Origin: Mycobacterium sp. 4858
GTDB lineage: Bacteria; Actinomycetota; Actinomycetes; Mycobacteriales; Mycobacteriaceae
Direction of reading: 5' to 3'
Length of the DNA: 64,000 nucleotides
NCBI RefSeq assembly: GCF_900240975.1
Contig: NZ_LT968776.1
Location: 620,001 to 684,000, forward strand
Shown piece by piece: positions 47,817-54,711 of the stretch. The position numbers and the translations under genes are program-made. The first letter of the stretch is position 1. Every line of letters begins with the position of its first letter. Below the pieces are notes generated by a model, which saw nothing but the letters and a program-made list of their open reading frames with translations, was not told where the DNA came from and did no database searches.

Positions 47817-48584
47817 CTAGGGCAGTTTCAGCATGAACGCGACGCCGGAAATCACCGCCAGCACTACCGAAAAGCCCAGGTTCATCCGTGTCGGCAGCGC
47901 TGCGCCCGAGGCATCTGCGCGCAGCAGCTCCAAACCCAGCCGACCGATTCCATACGCTGCGGCCGAGCCGAGAAACAACAGCCCGGGCGGATCGGAGGGC
48001 GCGTGGAGGCAGACTCCGACGCCCAAGATCACCGCCGACCACGCCGCCTCGAAGAGTTGCGTCGGATAGCGACGCTTCCATTCGCCGAGTTGATCGGGCA
48101 GCCAAACCCCCAGGGGCCCACGCGTTTCTCGGCCCGAACAGCATCCGTTTATCAGGCAGCCGATTCGGGTGACAACCATCCCCACGAGCAAGATGATCGC
48201 CGCGCCGTCCCAGAACCGCCAGAACTGCAAACCCATGAGGGCAAGCACGGGCCACGAGACCACGAAGCTGAGCAGCAATCCGCCGTAGAGCCCGGCCCCG
48301 GAATCCGTCACCGCCGCCGCACCGGTGCGTTCGGCAAGAAACGCCGGATGACCGACGAGATACCAGATACGGGCACCTATCAGGGCGAAGACCAGCAAGA
48401 CGATAGCCGATGCCGCGAACCGCGGGTAGCCAAGGCCGGATTCGTGCCCGCCCCAGAGCACCCCGACCGCGAAGCCCGTGTACAGCAATGCCGCGAAAGT
48501 CGGAATGCCAACTCGCCCAACGTGGAACAGATAACGGCGCCCCAGCCAGCGTGAAGACCGCACCGGGTCGGGTGACGTGATCAC
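47817..48584 (-). CDS. Prolipoprotein diacylglyceryl transferase (Lgt) paralogue
   Basis: 255 residues with about seven hydrophobic helices. Family features: GLYGGLLLSF, the Arg-containing RIGCLINGCCSGRE block in the place of the Lgt GR-x2-NFxNxE signature, YPTQLFEA and a C-terminal GIGRLGLELLR. The GCxxxGCC form marks a divergent Lgt branch. It is not the housekeeping lgt, which lies elsewhere in mycobacteria. Start GTG 48584 is weakly supported. Two mini-lipoprotein genes lie within 2.5 kb, suggesting a dedicated substrate, which is untested. Confidence 0.8.
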   Translation of the reverse strand: MITSPDPVRSSRWLGRRYLFHVGRVGIPTFAALLYTGFAVGVLWGGHESGLGYPRFAASAIVLLVFALIGARIWYLVGHPAFLAERTGAAAVTDSGAGLYGGLLLSFVVSWPVLALMGLQFWRFWDGAAIILLVGMVVTRIGCLINGCCSGRETRGPLGVWLPDQLGEWKRRYPTQLFEAAWSAVILGVGVCLHAPSDPPGLLFLGSAAAYGIGRLGLELLRADASGAALPTRMNLGFSVVLAVISGVAFMLKLP

Positions 48585-48972
48585 AGCAATCCGATCTCGG
48601 CCGCCCTCACGCCGGAACGGTGGGCGGCGTGGTGACGATTGGGCATCACTTCGTCATGTGCAATCTGATCAACCATGCGCCTCGAGCCGCCGATCGCGAT
48701 TCCTGCCCCCACCGCGGACACGGCAGAAGAAGTCTGTGCGGGACGGGACTCACCGTAGCGCACAACCGAATTCAATGCGCGGCGATCGAGGTCTCGCGAA
48801 ATGCGTTAGCGCACCGGGCTTCCAACCACAAAGGCGAGTGATAGCAGACGGCCACTGAAAGTTTGGGGCTGCGTGTTGCGGACGTTCCCGAATTGTTCGC
48901 CCGCTGTTTACTGGTGCCATCCATAGAATTCCACACGAGCGCAATAGCCCCTGCACACGGAAGGCGCCCTCG
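48585..48972. other. Intergenic region between Lgt paralogue and mini-lipoprotein
   Basis: About 390 bp with no convincing frame on either strand; a 64-codon frame on the minus strand (48581-48775) lacks any recognised feature. GGAAGG just before 48973 is the ribosome site for the lipoprotein gene. Base composition is lower in G+C than the flanking core. Confidence 0.5.
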
Positions 48973-49191
48973 ATGGTGGCACGGAGCAAGAAAACCCTGA
49001 TGAAGGCACGGAGCAAGAAGATAGTGGCGACGTCGGCCGCGGCACTGATCGCGGTGAGGCTGCCGACCGGATGCGCCGTGATTCTCGACCCTGCCCTCGT
49101 CAGCGGCGGTACGGCCGGCGGCGGCGCGGTCGGCGGCGGTGCGGTCGGCGGCGGCGGTGGCGTCGTGAGCCTTCCGCCGCCGTTCGGATAA
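48973..49191 (+). CDS. Mini-lipoprotein, glycine-rich (copy 1)
   Basis: 72 residues. Basic start with an internal duplication (VARSKK.../KARSKK), hydrophobic segment, then PTGC followed by AVILDPALVSGG and a run of Gly/Ala/Val repeats. The Cys is a likely lipidation site although Pro at -3 is unusual for a lipobox. ATG 48973 has GGAAGG 8 bp upstream. Paralogue of the gene at 50228 (shared Met-Lys/Arg start, PTGCA, Gly-rich tail). Too short for database-style recognition; function unknown. Confidence 0.65.
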   Translation: MVARSKKTLMKARSKKIVATSAAALIAVRLPTGCAVILDPALVSGGTAGGGAVGGGAVGGGGGVVSLPPPFG

Positions 49192-49208
49192 GTCGGCGTC
49201 ACAACACC

Positions 49209-49375
49209 GACCGCGGAGATCGGCGGCCGCTCGGCTGGGACCAACATCACGATCTGGCCGGGCATGAACCACCGGCTGCACGAATTACGGACGGACCCAG
49301 ACAGATTCGGCATGGTGTTCGGGCAACTCGAGGTCAAGACCGTCGGGCAAGCCGATCGTGCTCAGCCCGCTGTAG
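49209..49375 (+). pseudogene. Degraded 3' fragment of cyp136
   Basis: Segments such as ACCAACATCACGATCTGGCC and CATGAACCACCG, then GACGGACCCAGACA, GTGTTCGG.CA.CTCGA.GTCAAGACCGTCG and GCCGATCGTGCT..GCCCGCT.TAG match cyp136 around 47214-47565 with two internal deletions. It is followed after 8 bp by the LeuA-like 3' end, exactly as the intact cyp136 is. No functional product expected. Confidence 0.88.
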
Positions 49376-49386
49376 ACCACAGCGCG

Positions 49387-49899
49387 TCAGGCGATCAGCC
49401 GGTTGGCGCACGCGATCACCGCGCGCAGCGCCGACTGGGTCGGATCCTCCGCCCAGCCCATCGCCCATTCGACGCGGGCGCCGTTGCCGCCGCGGACGAA
49501 CGTGGCGGTGTGCTCCGCGGAACGGAGCTGATGGAACCGGAGAATCTCCACCGGAACGCCGCGCTCGTGCAGCATCGCGCTCAGCGCCGCGATTGGACCG
49601 CCGGCCGCGGCGGTCGACACGCTGATGCGCTCCCCCACGGCGATCATGGCCTCGAAGGTGCGGACCTGCGGGCCCAGCCGTCCGTGGCCGTCGGTGCACG
49701 CCCAGTTGCGCAGGCGGACGGGGCCGGCCGTCTGGCCGTACGTCGCGACGAACCGCTCCCAGGACATCGCGGCCGCCAGCTCACGCAGACCGCTCGGTAG
49801 CGGGGCGTCGAATCGCTGGGCGAACCACTCGGTCGCGAGGCACGGGCTGGCCGGGTCGGTGTCGAAATCGAGATCGGGGAAAGCTTCGGGAAGAGTCAT
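49387..49899 (-). CDS. LeuA regulatory-domain-like protein
   Basis: 170 residues, no TIM-barrel. The C-terminal half (AAGGPIAALSAMLHERGVPVEIL ... QSALRAVIACANRL) resembles the allosteric leucine-binding domain of 2-isopropylmalate synthase, so it may bind a small molecule or dimerise; a catalytic role is unlikely. The duplicate copy on the left is broken. ATG 49899. Assignment rests on pattern resemblance only. Confidence 0.7.
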   Translation of the reverse strand: MTLPEAFPDLDFDTDPASPCLATEWFAQRFDAPLPSGLRELAAAMSWERFVATYGQTAGPVRLRNWACTDGHGRLGPQVRTFEAMIAVGERISVSTAAAGGPIAALSAMLHERGVPVEILRFHQLRSAEHTATFVRGGNGARVEWAMGWAEDPTQSALRAVIACANRLIA

Positions 49900-50227
49900 G
49901 GTGCCGGTCTTCTTCGGTCGAAGGAGTGACCGACGGCAGCAGCTTCCGACCCACAGCGGGGGGTCGGTCTGGGTCAGACCCCGCTGCGGGTGCTAGCTAC
50001 TACGGCCTTCGTGAAGGCACGTTCGAGAAGACGCACGAGCGACGACATTAGCCGCTTACCCGCCTGACGTGCAAGTTTCGGCCGAGCGGCATATCGCGCC
50101 CACCCGTTTCGAAATTCATCGAAAATTTTGGTTTACTCATGGCGAACAGCGGGTATGAAGCGGAAGCACCGCTCTTCAACGGCTGTGCAATTAACCCCCT
50201 CGAAGGATTGATGAAAGAAGGCTCATC
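49900..50227. other. Intergenic region upstream of second mini-lipoprotein
   Basis: About 330 bp. 49928-49998 resembles 47745-47800 (duplicated flank). An AT-rich stretch at about 50107-50137 with repeated TCGAAA(A)TT likely holds the promoter of the lipoprotein gene; GAAAGAAGG at 50213-50221 is its ribosome site. No gene seen. Confidence 0.5.
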
Positions 50228-50404
50228 ATGAAGGCGAACCGCACCATGAAAACCCTGAAAGCTGCCGCAGCGGCCGCAGGCCTTATCACGGTGTTAGTAG
50301 TACCGACAGGATGTGCTTCATCGGCCGCCGGAAGCGGCGGGCTCGTTGGCGGCGGGGCAGCCGGCGGCGGCTGCATTGTCAGCGCGCTTGGCATCTGCGT
50401 CTAG
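50228..50404 (+). CDS. Mini-lipoprotein, glycine-rich (copy 2)
   Basis: 58 residues: a short basic start (MKANRTMKTLK), an Ala/Leu/Val signal helix, then VVPTGCASSAAGSGG and a Gly/Ala tail ending GGGCIVSALGICV with two further Cys. GAAAGAAGG lies 6 bp upstream of ATG 50228 and a strong terminator follows the stop, so it is a complete, probably expressed single-gene unit. The PTGCA block is shared with the gene at 48973. Confidence 0.68.
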   Translation: MKANRTMKTLKAAAAAAGLITVLVVPTGCASSAAGSGGLVGGGAAGGGCIVSALGICV

Positions 50405-50415
50405 CTGAAGCGACG

Positions 50416-50464
50416 AGCAACCCCCGGGACCGCTGCGTGGGGGACGGGTTTCCCGGGGGTTGCT
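50416..50464. terminator. Strong bidirectional hairpin
   Basis: Perfect 14-bp stem AGCAACCCCCGGGA (50416-50429) with TCCCGGGGGTTGCT (50451-50464). It sits 11 bp after the mini-lipoprotein stop and 6 bp after the end of the convergent sensor gene, so it can serve both. Confidence 0.85.
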
Positions 50465-50470
50465 TGGCGT

Positions 50471-51472
50471 TCAGCCCGTCGGGCCGGACGACGGCTCGAA
50501 CCGCAGGTACGCCTGGATCGTCGTACCGCTGGCCGTGGTGTGCGTGCGGACCAGGTCCGAGATGGCGTTGACCAGATACAACCCGCGACTGGCGGGACCG
50601 CACGGCCCAGGGTCCAGGCGGCCCACCAGCGGATCCTCGAAGCATCCGGTGTCGCGCGCCTCGCACACCAGGTGCTCGTCGTCGCGCCAGAAGGCCAGTT
50701 GGCAGGCGCCGTCGGTGTACATCAGGCTGTTGCTGGCCAGCTCGGTGGCCACCAACTGCAGGTCCTCGATCGCGTCCCGGGACAACCCGACCCAGCCGGC
50801 GTAGTCGACCGCGAAGGAGCGCGCCGGGCTGAGGTCCGCCGACTTCCTGACCACGTAGGTGACAGCCCCCGGATTAGCGGGTAGTGGGCGGTTGCAGCGC
50901 TGCAAGGCGGCATCGGGCGCGTAGTCGGCGCTGCGTTGGAGTTCGCCACCTCCCCACAGCAGGGGGTGGGTGGCGCGGGCGTCCGCCAGCACGTCGTCGG
51001 GGAGCCGGCTGCCGTCGTAGAGGCACAATCCGGTCACCTGGTAGCCGTCCATGGCCCCGTTCACCAGCGCCTCGTGCTCCACGCAGGCAACCAGTTCCTC
51101 GTCGCTGCGGCCCGGCCAGGCGAGTTGGCTGACGATTCGCACGCGCCGGTCGGGGTGGTCGTCGACGAAGGAACCCTCCATCGCCATGAGGCGGGTCGGG
51201 TTGCGGGCGACCTCGGTGATGTCCACCATGCGCAGAGCGTCCGGCGCCGTGCCGCCCGCGCTCAGCGCGTCGTGTAGCGACGCCAACATGTCGGCCGGGA
51301 CCGCGATGAGCACGGCCTCGTCGAGGTCCAACCCTTCCCGCACGAAGCGGGTCACGAAATCCAAATACTCCTGCTGGGATTGGTAGATGAGCGCGGAGTG
51401 GACGAAGCCTAGCTTCCCGATCCCTGTGCCCGCCGTCACTCCAGCATGCTCACTCTCGATCACTAACGCCAA
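50471..51472 (-). CDS. MEDS-domain anti-sigma factor/sensor ATPase
   Basis: About 333 residues. N-terminal MEDS (DcmR-type) sensory domain of about 170 residues, for example HSALIYQSQQEYLDFVTRFV and DGSRLPDDVLADARATHP. The C-terminal GHKL ATPase of the RsbW/anti-sigma type has the N-box ELASNSLMY and the G1-like CEARDTG, and ends with GLYLVNAISDLV. Probably controls a sigma factor by partner switching. Start at TTG 51472 or GTG 51463, uncertain. No sigma factor gene is adjacent. Confidence 0.84.
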   Translation of the reverse strand: MALVIESEHAGVTAGTGIGKLGFVHSALIYQSQQEYLDFVTRFVREGLDLDEAVLIAVPADMLASLHDALSAGGTAPDALRMVDITEVARNPTRLMAMEGSFVDDHPDRRVRIVSQLAWPGRSDEELVACVEHEALVNGAMDGYQVTGLCLYDGSRLPDDVLADARATHPLLWGGGELQRSADYAPDAALQRCNRPLPANPGAVTYVVRKSADLSPARSFAVDYAGWVGLSRDAIEDLQLVATELASNSLMYTDGACQLAFWRDDEHLVCEARDTGCFEDPLVGRLDPGPCGPASRGLYLVNAISDLVRTHTTASGTTIQAYLRFEPSSGPTG

Positions 51473-51570
51473 CCCCCTGCTGGACCGGCCGTCTGCCTTC
51501 TCCCTCCCAGTACCCGCGGCGGGGCTCCGCTATACCGCGCTGCAGATCACATCTGCGAACTCAGTACTTG

Positions 51571-53001
51571 CTAGAGCCACCACGAGGCGGCGGCGTCCAG
51601 ATGACGGCGCACGCGATAGCGGGCCAGGCTGTCGTCGCCCGCCTCGATGGCGTCCGCGATCCGCAGGTGAGCGTGGTGGACGGCCAGGACGTCCGCCCAG
51701 GTCGGCGGGGCCTGCCCGGTGCTCGACCAGTGTCGGCGGAACAACTCGACGATGATGCGCAGGAACAGGTCGAGCAGCGTGTTGCCGGCCAGCTGCGCCA
51801 GTCCGACGTGGAACCGGAATTCCTCGACGGCGGCGTCGCCCACATCACCGGACGTTTCGCCGACCTCGGACCGATGGGCGGCCAGGAAGGCGGCCACCTC
51901 GGGTTCGCCGCGCCGCTTGACGACCTTGGCGACGTTGTCGATCTCGATCGCATCCCGGACGCAACGCAAGTCTTCGCGGCTCGGATCGCGGTACTGCAGG
52001 TACAAGGCGATGGTGTCGATGCTGGCCTGCGCCTGGGGTTTGGCGACGACGAGCCCACCGCCCGGCCCCCGGCGCATGTGCGCAACCGAGTGGTACTCGA
52101 GCAGCCTCACCGCTTCGCGGAGCACGGCGCGGCTCACCCGGTAGCGCTCCAGCAGCTCAGCCTCGGCGCCGAAGACCGAACCGACCTGCCAGCCGCCCGC
52201 CGCGATGTCGTCACCGATCGTGGCGGCCAGCATCTCGGCCAGCTTGCCGCGGGGCGCCTCGGCGGTGAGCCGGCGCGGCTTACGCCGTCGGCCCGTGCTG
52301 CCCGGGTGATGGCGCTGCAGCCAGGCGGTCACGGCCTCGATGTGTCGTTCGCTGAGTGTCTTGGCCTGCGCCGAGTCGCCGGAAGTGACGGCTGCGACGA
52401 TCTCGGCGTGGTCGACGTGCATCCGGTCGAGCGCCTCGACGGCCTCGCCGGCCGTGTCCGTCCGCGACTGTAGGGCGTATCGGGTGGTGAGCCGCATCAG
52501 GACGTCGATAAACAGTTGCAGGACAGGGTTTTTCGATTGCTCCGCCAGGGCGATGTGGAACTCGTCCCGCGGCGCCGGCAGCCCGGGTCTCCACTCTCGT
52601 TCGCCCGCCAACACCGCCCGCAGCCGCGCGATACCCGCTTCGTCGATGCGTTCGGCGGCCAGCGAAGCCGCCAACGGTTCGAGCACCAGGCGCGCGTTGA
52701 GCAGGTCGCCCAGGGTCGTGCCGAGGTGTTCGAGGTAGATGACGACGGCGCGGGTTGCGGGGCCGGCGTCGGGTTCGCAGATGATCAGCCCGCCGCCCGG
52801 CCCGCGGCGCATCCGGGCGACCTGATGGTGTTCGACGAGGCGGACTGCTTCGCGCAGCACCGAGCGACTCACCCCGAAGCGTTCCTGCAGGGCGTGTTCG
52901 GATCCCAGGGATTCGCCGGTGGCCCAGCCGCGGCGGACGATCTCCGCCTCGAGGTCCCGCGCGATCTTGGCGGCCAGTTTGCTCTCGTGGCCGGTACTCA
53001 T
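51571..53001 (-). CDS. Tandem-duplicated GntR/FadR-type regulator (Rv3060c-like)
   Basis: About 476 residues: two full GntR modules in one chain. First wHTH about residues 20-80 (LGSEHALQERFGVSRSVLREAVRLVEHH) and second about 255-310 (FGAEAELLERYRVSRAVLREAVRLLEYH), each followed by an FCD-type helical domain and the shared MRRGPGGGL turn. The protein may work as a monomer that mimics a dimer. ATG 53001. Likely controls the thiolase/fadE22 fatty acid genes nearby (inference). Confidence 0.92.
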   Translation of the reverse strand: MSTGHESKLAAKIARDLEAEIVRRGWATGESLGSEHALQERFGVSRSVLREAVRLVEHHQVARMRRGPGGGLIICEPDAGPATRAVVIYLEHLGTTLGDLLNARLVLEPLAASLAAERIDEAGIARLRAVLAGEREWRPGLPAPRDEFHIALAEQSKNPVLQLFIDVLMRLTTRYALQSRTDTAGEAVEALDRMHVDHAEIVAAVTSGDSAQAKTLSERHIEAVTAWLQRHHPGSTGRRRKPRRLTAEAPRGKLAEMLAATIGDDIAAGGWQVGSVFGAEAELLERYRVSRAVLREAVRLLEYHSVAHMRRGPGGGLVVAKPQAQASIDTIALYLQYRDPSREDLRCVRDAIEIDNVAKVVKRRGEPEVAAFLAAHRSEVGETSGDVGDAAVEEFRFHVGLAQLAGNTLLDLFLRIIVELFRRHWSSTGQAPPTWADVLAVHHAHLRIADAIEAGDDSLARYRVRRHLDAAASWWL

Positions 53002-53034
53002 GTCAGGCCCGACGATGCTCTCGCGCAAGGGCTT

Positions 53035-54228
53035 TCAGCATGTGAGCAGCATGCAGCCGGCGACGGGCCCGCCCCCCACGGACACCACGCCGACGTCCGG
53101 GCGCTGCGACACCTGCCGCTGCCCCGCCTCGCCGCGCAGCTGCAGGCATCCCTCGTGCAGCGCCCAGTAGCCGTGCATGCGCCCGGCGGACAGTTGGCCG
53201 CCGTAGGTGTTCAAGGGGAGCGCTCCGTCGCGGGCGATCCGCGCGCCGCCCTCGACGTAAGGCCCGGCCTCGCCGTCGCCGCAGATGCCCAGCGCCTCCA
53301 GCCATGCGAGGGTGAGGTAGGTGAACCCGTCGTAGAGCTCGGCAACCTGGAGATCGGACGGCTTGAGGTCGGTGCGCGACCACATCTGGGCCGCCGCGTC
53401 CGACATCGCCATCTTCGGATAGTCGGCCCGATGGAACCAGCCCCCGGCGCCGTCGGCGCCGCCGATCGCCTCCACCGCCACCGGGCGGTGCGGGCAGTCA
53501 CGCGCGTACTCCGCATGCGAGACCACCACGGCGATCGAGCCGTCGATCGGAACATCGCAGTCCAGCAGCCCGAACGGGGTGGACACCGGCCGCGCGCTGA
53601 GATAGTCGGCCATGGTCATCGGGTCGCGGTACACGGCGCGCGGATTCAACGCGGCGTTGCGCCTGCCGTTGAGGGCCACCCAGCCCAGCTGTTGTTTGGT
53701 GGTCCCGTAGAGCTCCATGTGGCGTCGGCAGTTGAGCGCCAACCAATTGGCCGCCGAGTAGGCGTTGGCCGCGACCAGGTCGTTGACGTCGTCCATCGCG
53801 CCTACGGCGGGACGTTCGGCGCCCTCCGGCGTCTCGAACATCCGCGCGAGTGGCGGCGCGGGCGCGTTCTCCTGCGGCTTCACCGGGACCGTGCCGCCGA
53901 GCATCTGGATGGTCCGGTACACCAGCACGTGGCGGGCGCGGCGCTCGGCGACCGCGCGGCACGCCGACATCACCGGGCTGAGCAGGCCGCCGGTGCCGAA
54001 TCCGGATCCGCAGTCGGCCGCCTCGATCCGCAGTTGGGCGTTCACGTCTTCGGCGGGGGTGTCGCCCAGCGTCGCGATGCCGTCGATGTCGGAAGGGGCC
54101 AATCCGGCGTCGTCGATGGCGGACCGCACCGCTTCCATGGTCAGGTCCAGGCCCGCGATACCGGTGCGACGGCCGATCCGCGAGATGCCGATACCGGACA
54201 GGATCGCGTCCTTCTCGAAATGCGTCAT
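53035..54228 (-). CDS. Thiolase-fold protein (lipid-transfer/acetyl-CoA acetyltransferase-like)
   Basis: About 397 residues. Thiolase-like layout with LTMEAVRSAIDDAGL, an internal ADCGSGFGTGG, and a C-terminal HEGCLQLRGEAGQRQV... GGGPVAGCMLLTC. It resembles SCP-x/Ltp2 thiolase-like enzymes, which pair with DUF35 proteins to act as retro-aldolases in side-chain breakdown. The divergent DUF35 gene 53 bp away fits that. The usual thiolase Cys/His/Cys set is not fully recognisable. Confidence 0.82.
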   Translation of the reverse strand: MTHFEKDAILSGIGISRIGRRTGIAGLDLTMEAVRSAIDDAGLAPSDIDGIATLGDTPAEDVNAQLRIEAADCGSGFGTGGLLSPVMSACRAVAERRARHVLVYRTIQMLGGTVPVKPQENAPAPPLARMFETPEGAERPAVGAMDDVNDLVAANAYSAANWLALNCRRHMELYGTTKQQLGWVALNGRRNAALNPRAVYRDPMTMADYLSARPVSTPFGLLDCDVPIDGSIAVVVSHAEYARDCPHRPVAVEAIGGADGAGGWFHRADYPKMAMSDAAAQMWSRTDLKPSDLQVAELYDGFTYLTLAWLEALGICGDGEAGPYVEGGARIARDGALPLNTYGGQLSAGRMHGYWALHEGCLQLRGEAGQRQVSQRPDVGVVSVGGGPVAGCMLLTC

Positions 54229-54281
54229 GCACACCGCCCGTCAGACCATGCGTCGAACCAATTGAGTGTACTGTATTCGTC

Positions 54282-54617
54282 GTGCCGGACGCGCCGCTGC
54301 TCATCGAATACTGCGACGATTGCGCGCGCTGGGTGCATCCGGCGACCGGGAAGTGCCGCGCCTGCGGCCGCCCGCTGGTCGCGCGGCCGGTATCCGGACG
54401 CGGGACGGTGTTCACCTACACGGTCAACCACCACCCGTACAACCCGGAGATTCCCGTCCCGTACGTGATCGCCATCGTCGAACTCGCCGAGCAGGAAGGC
54501 CTGCGGGTGGCCGCCAATATCGTTGGCTGCGAACCCGAGTCGGTCACCTGCGGCATGCCCGTCGAGATCCTGCCGGAGAAGGGCAGCGGCGGAGCCCCGT
54601 TGTTCGCCCCCGTCTGA
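54282..54617 (+). CDS. DUF35/OB-fold zinc-ribbon protein
   Basis: 111 residues. N-terminal zinc ribbon CDDC...CRAC (residues about 11-29), then an OB-fold with GTVFTYTVNHHPYN. Such proteins are obligate partners of thiolase-like enzymes (for example ChsH2 C-terminus with Ltp2). GTG 54282; divergent from the thiolase gene, with the AT-rich TTGAGTGTACTGTATT in between. Confidence 0.88.
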   Translation: MPDAPLLIEYCDDCARWVHPATGKCRACGRPLVARPVSGRGTVFTYTVNHHPYNPEIPVPYVIAIVELAEQEGLRVAANIVGCEPESVTCGMPVEILPEKGSGGAPLFAPV

Positions 54618-54633
54618 TCCCGCTTCCCTTTCG

Positions 54634-54696
54634 CGCGAGCGTCCGCAAATTACCGGGTTTTGCGGCGTGTCGCTGTACAGACACGGTCGCTCGCGC
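54634..54696. repeat. Mycobacterial intergenic hairpin repeat
   Basis: Arms GCGCGAGCG (54634-54642) and CGCTCGCGC (54688-54696) around a 45-bp centre with GCAAATTACCGGGTTTTGC. It lies between the convergent DUF35 and fadE22 genes. Its look (GCGAGCG..CGC-type ends, AT-rich core) recalls a dispersed mycobacterial intergenic palindrome; it may act as terminator. Confidence 0.55.
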
Positions 54697-54711
54697 AGGG
54701 GCACCGAACGG

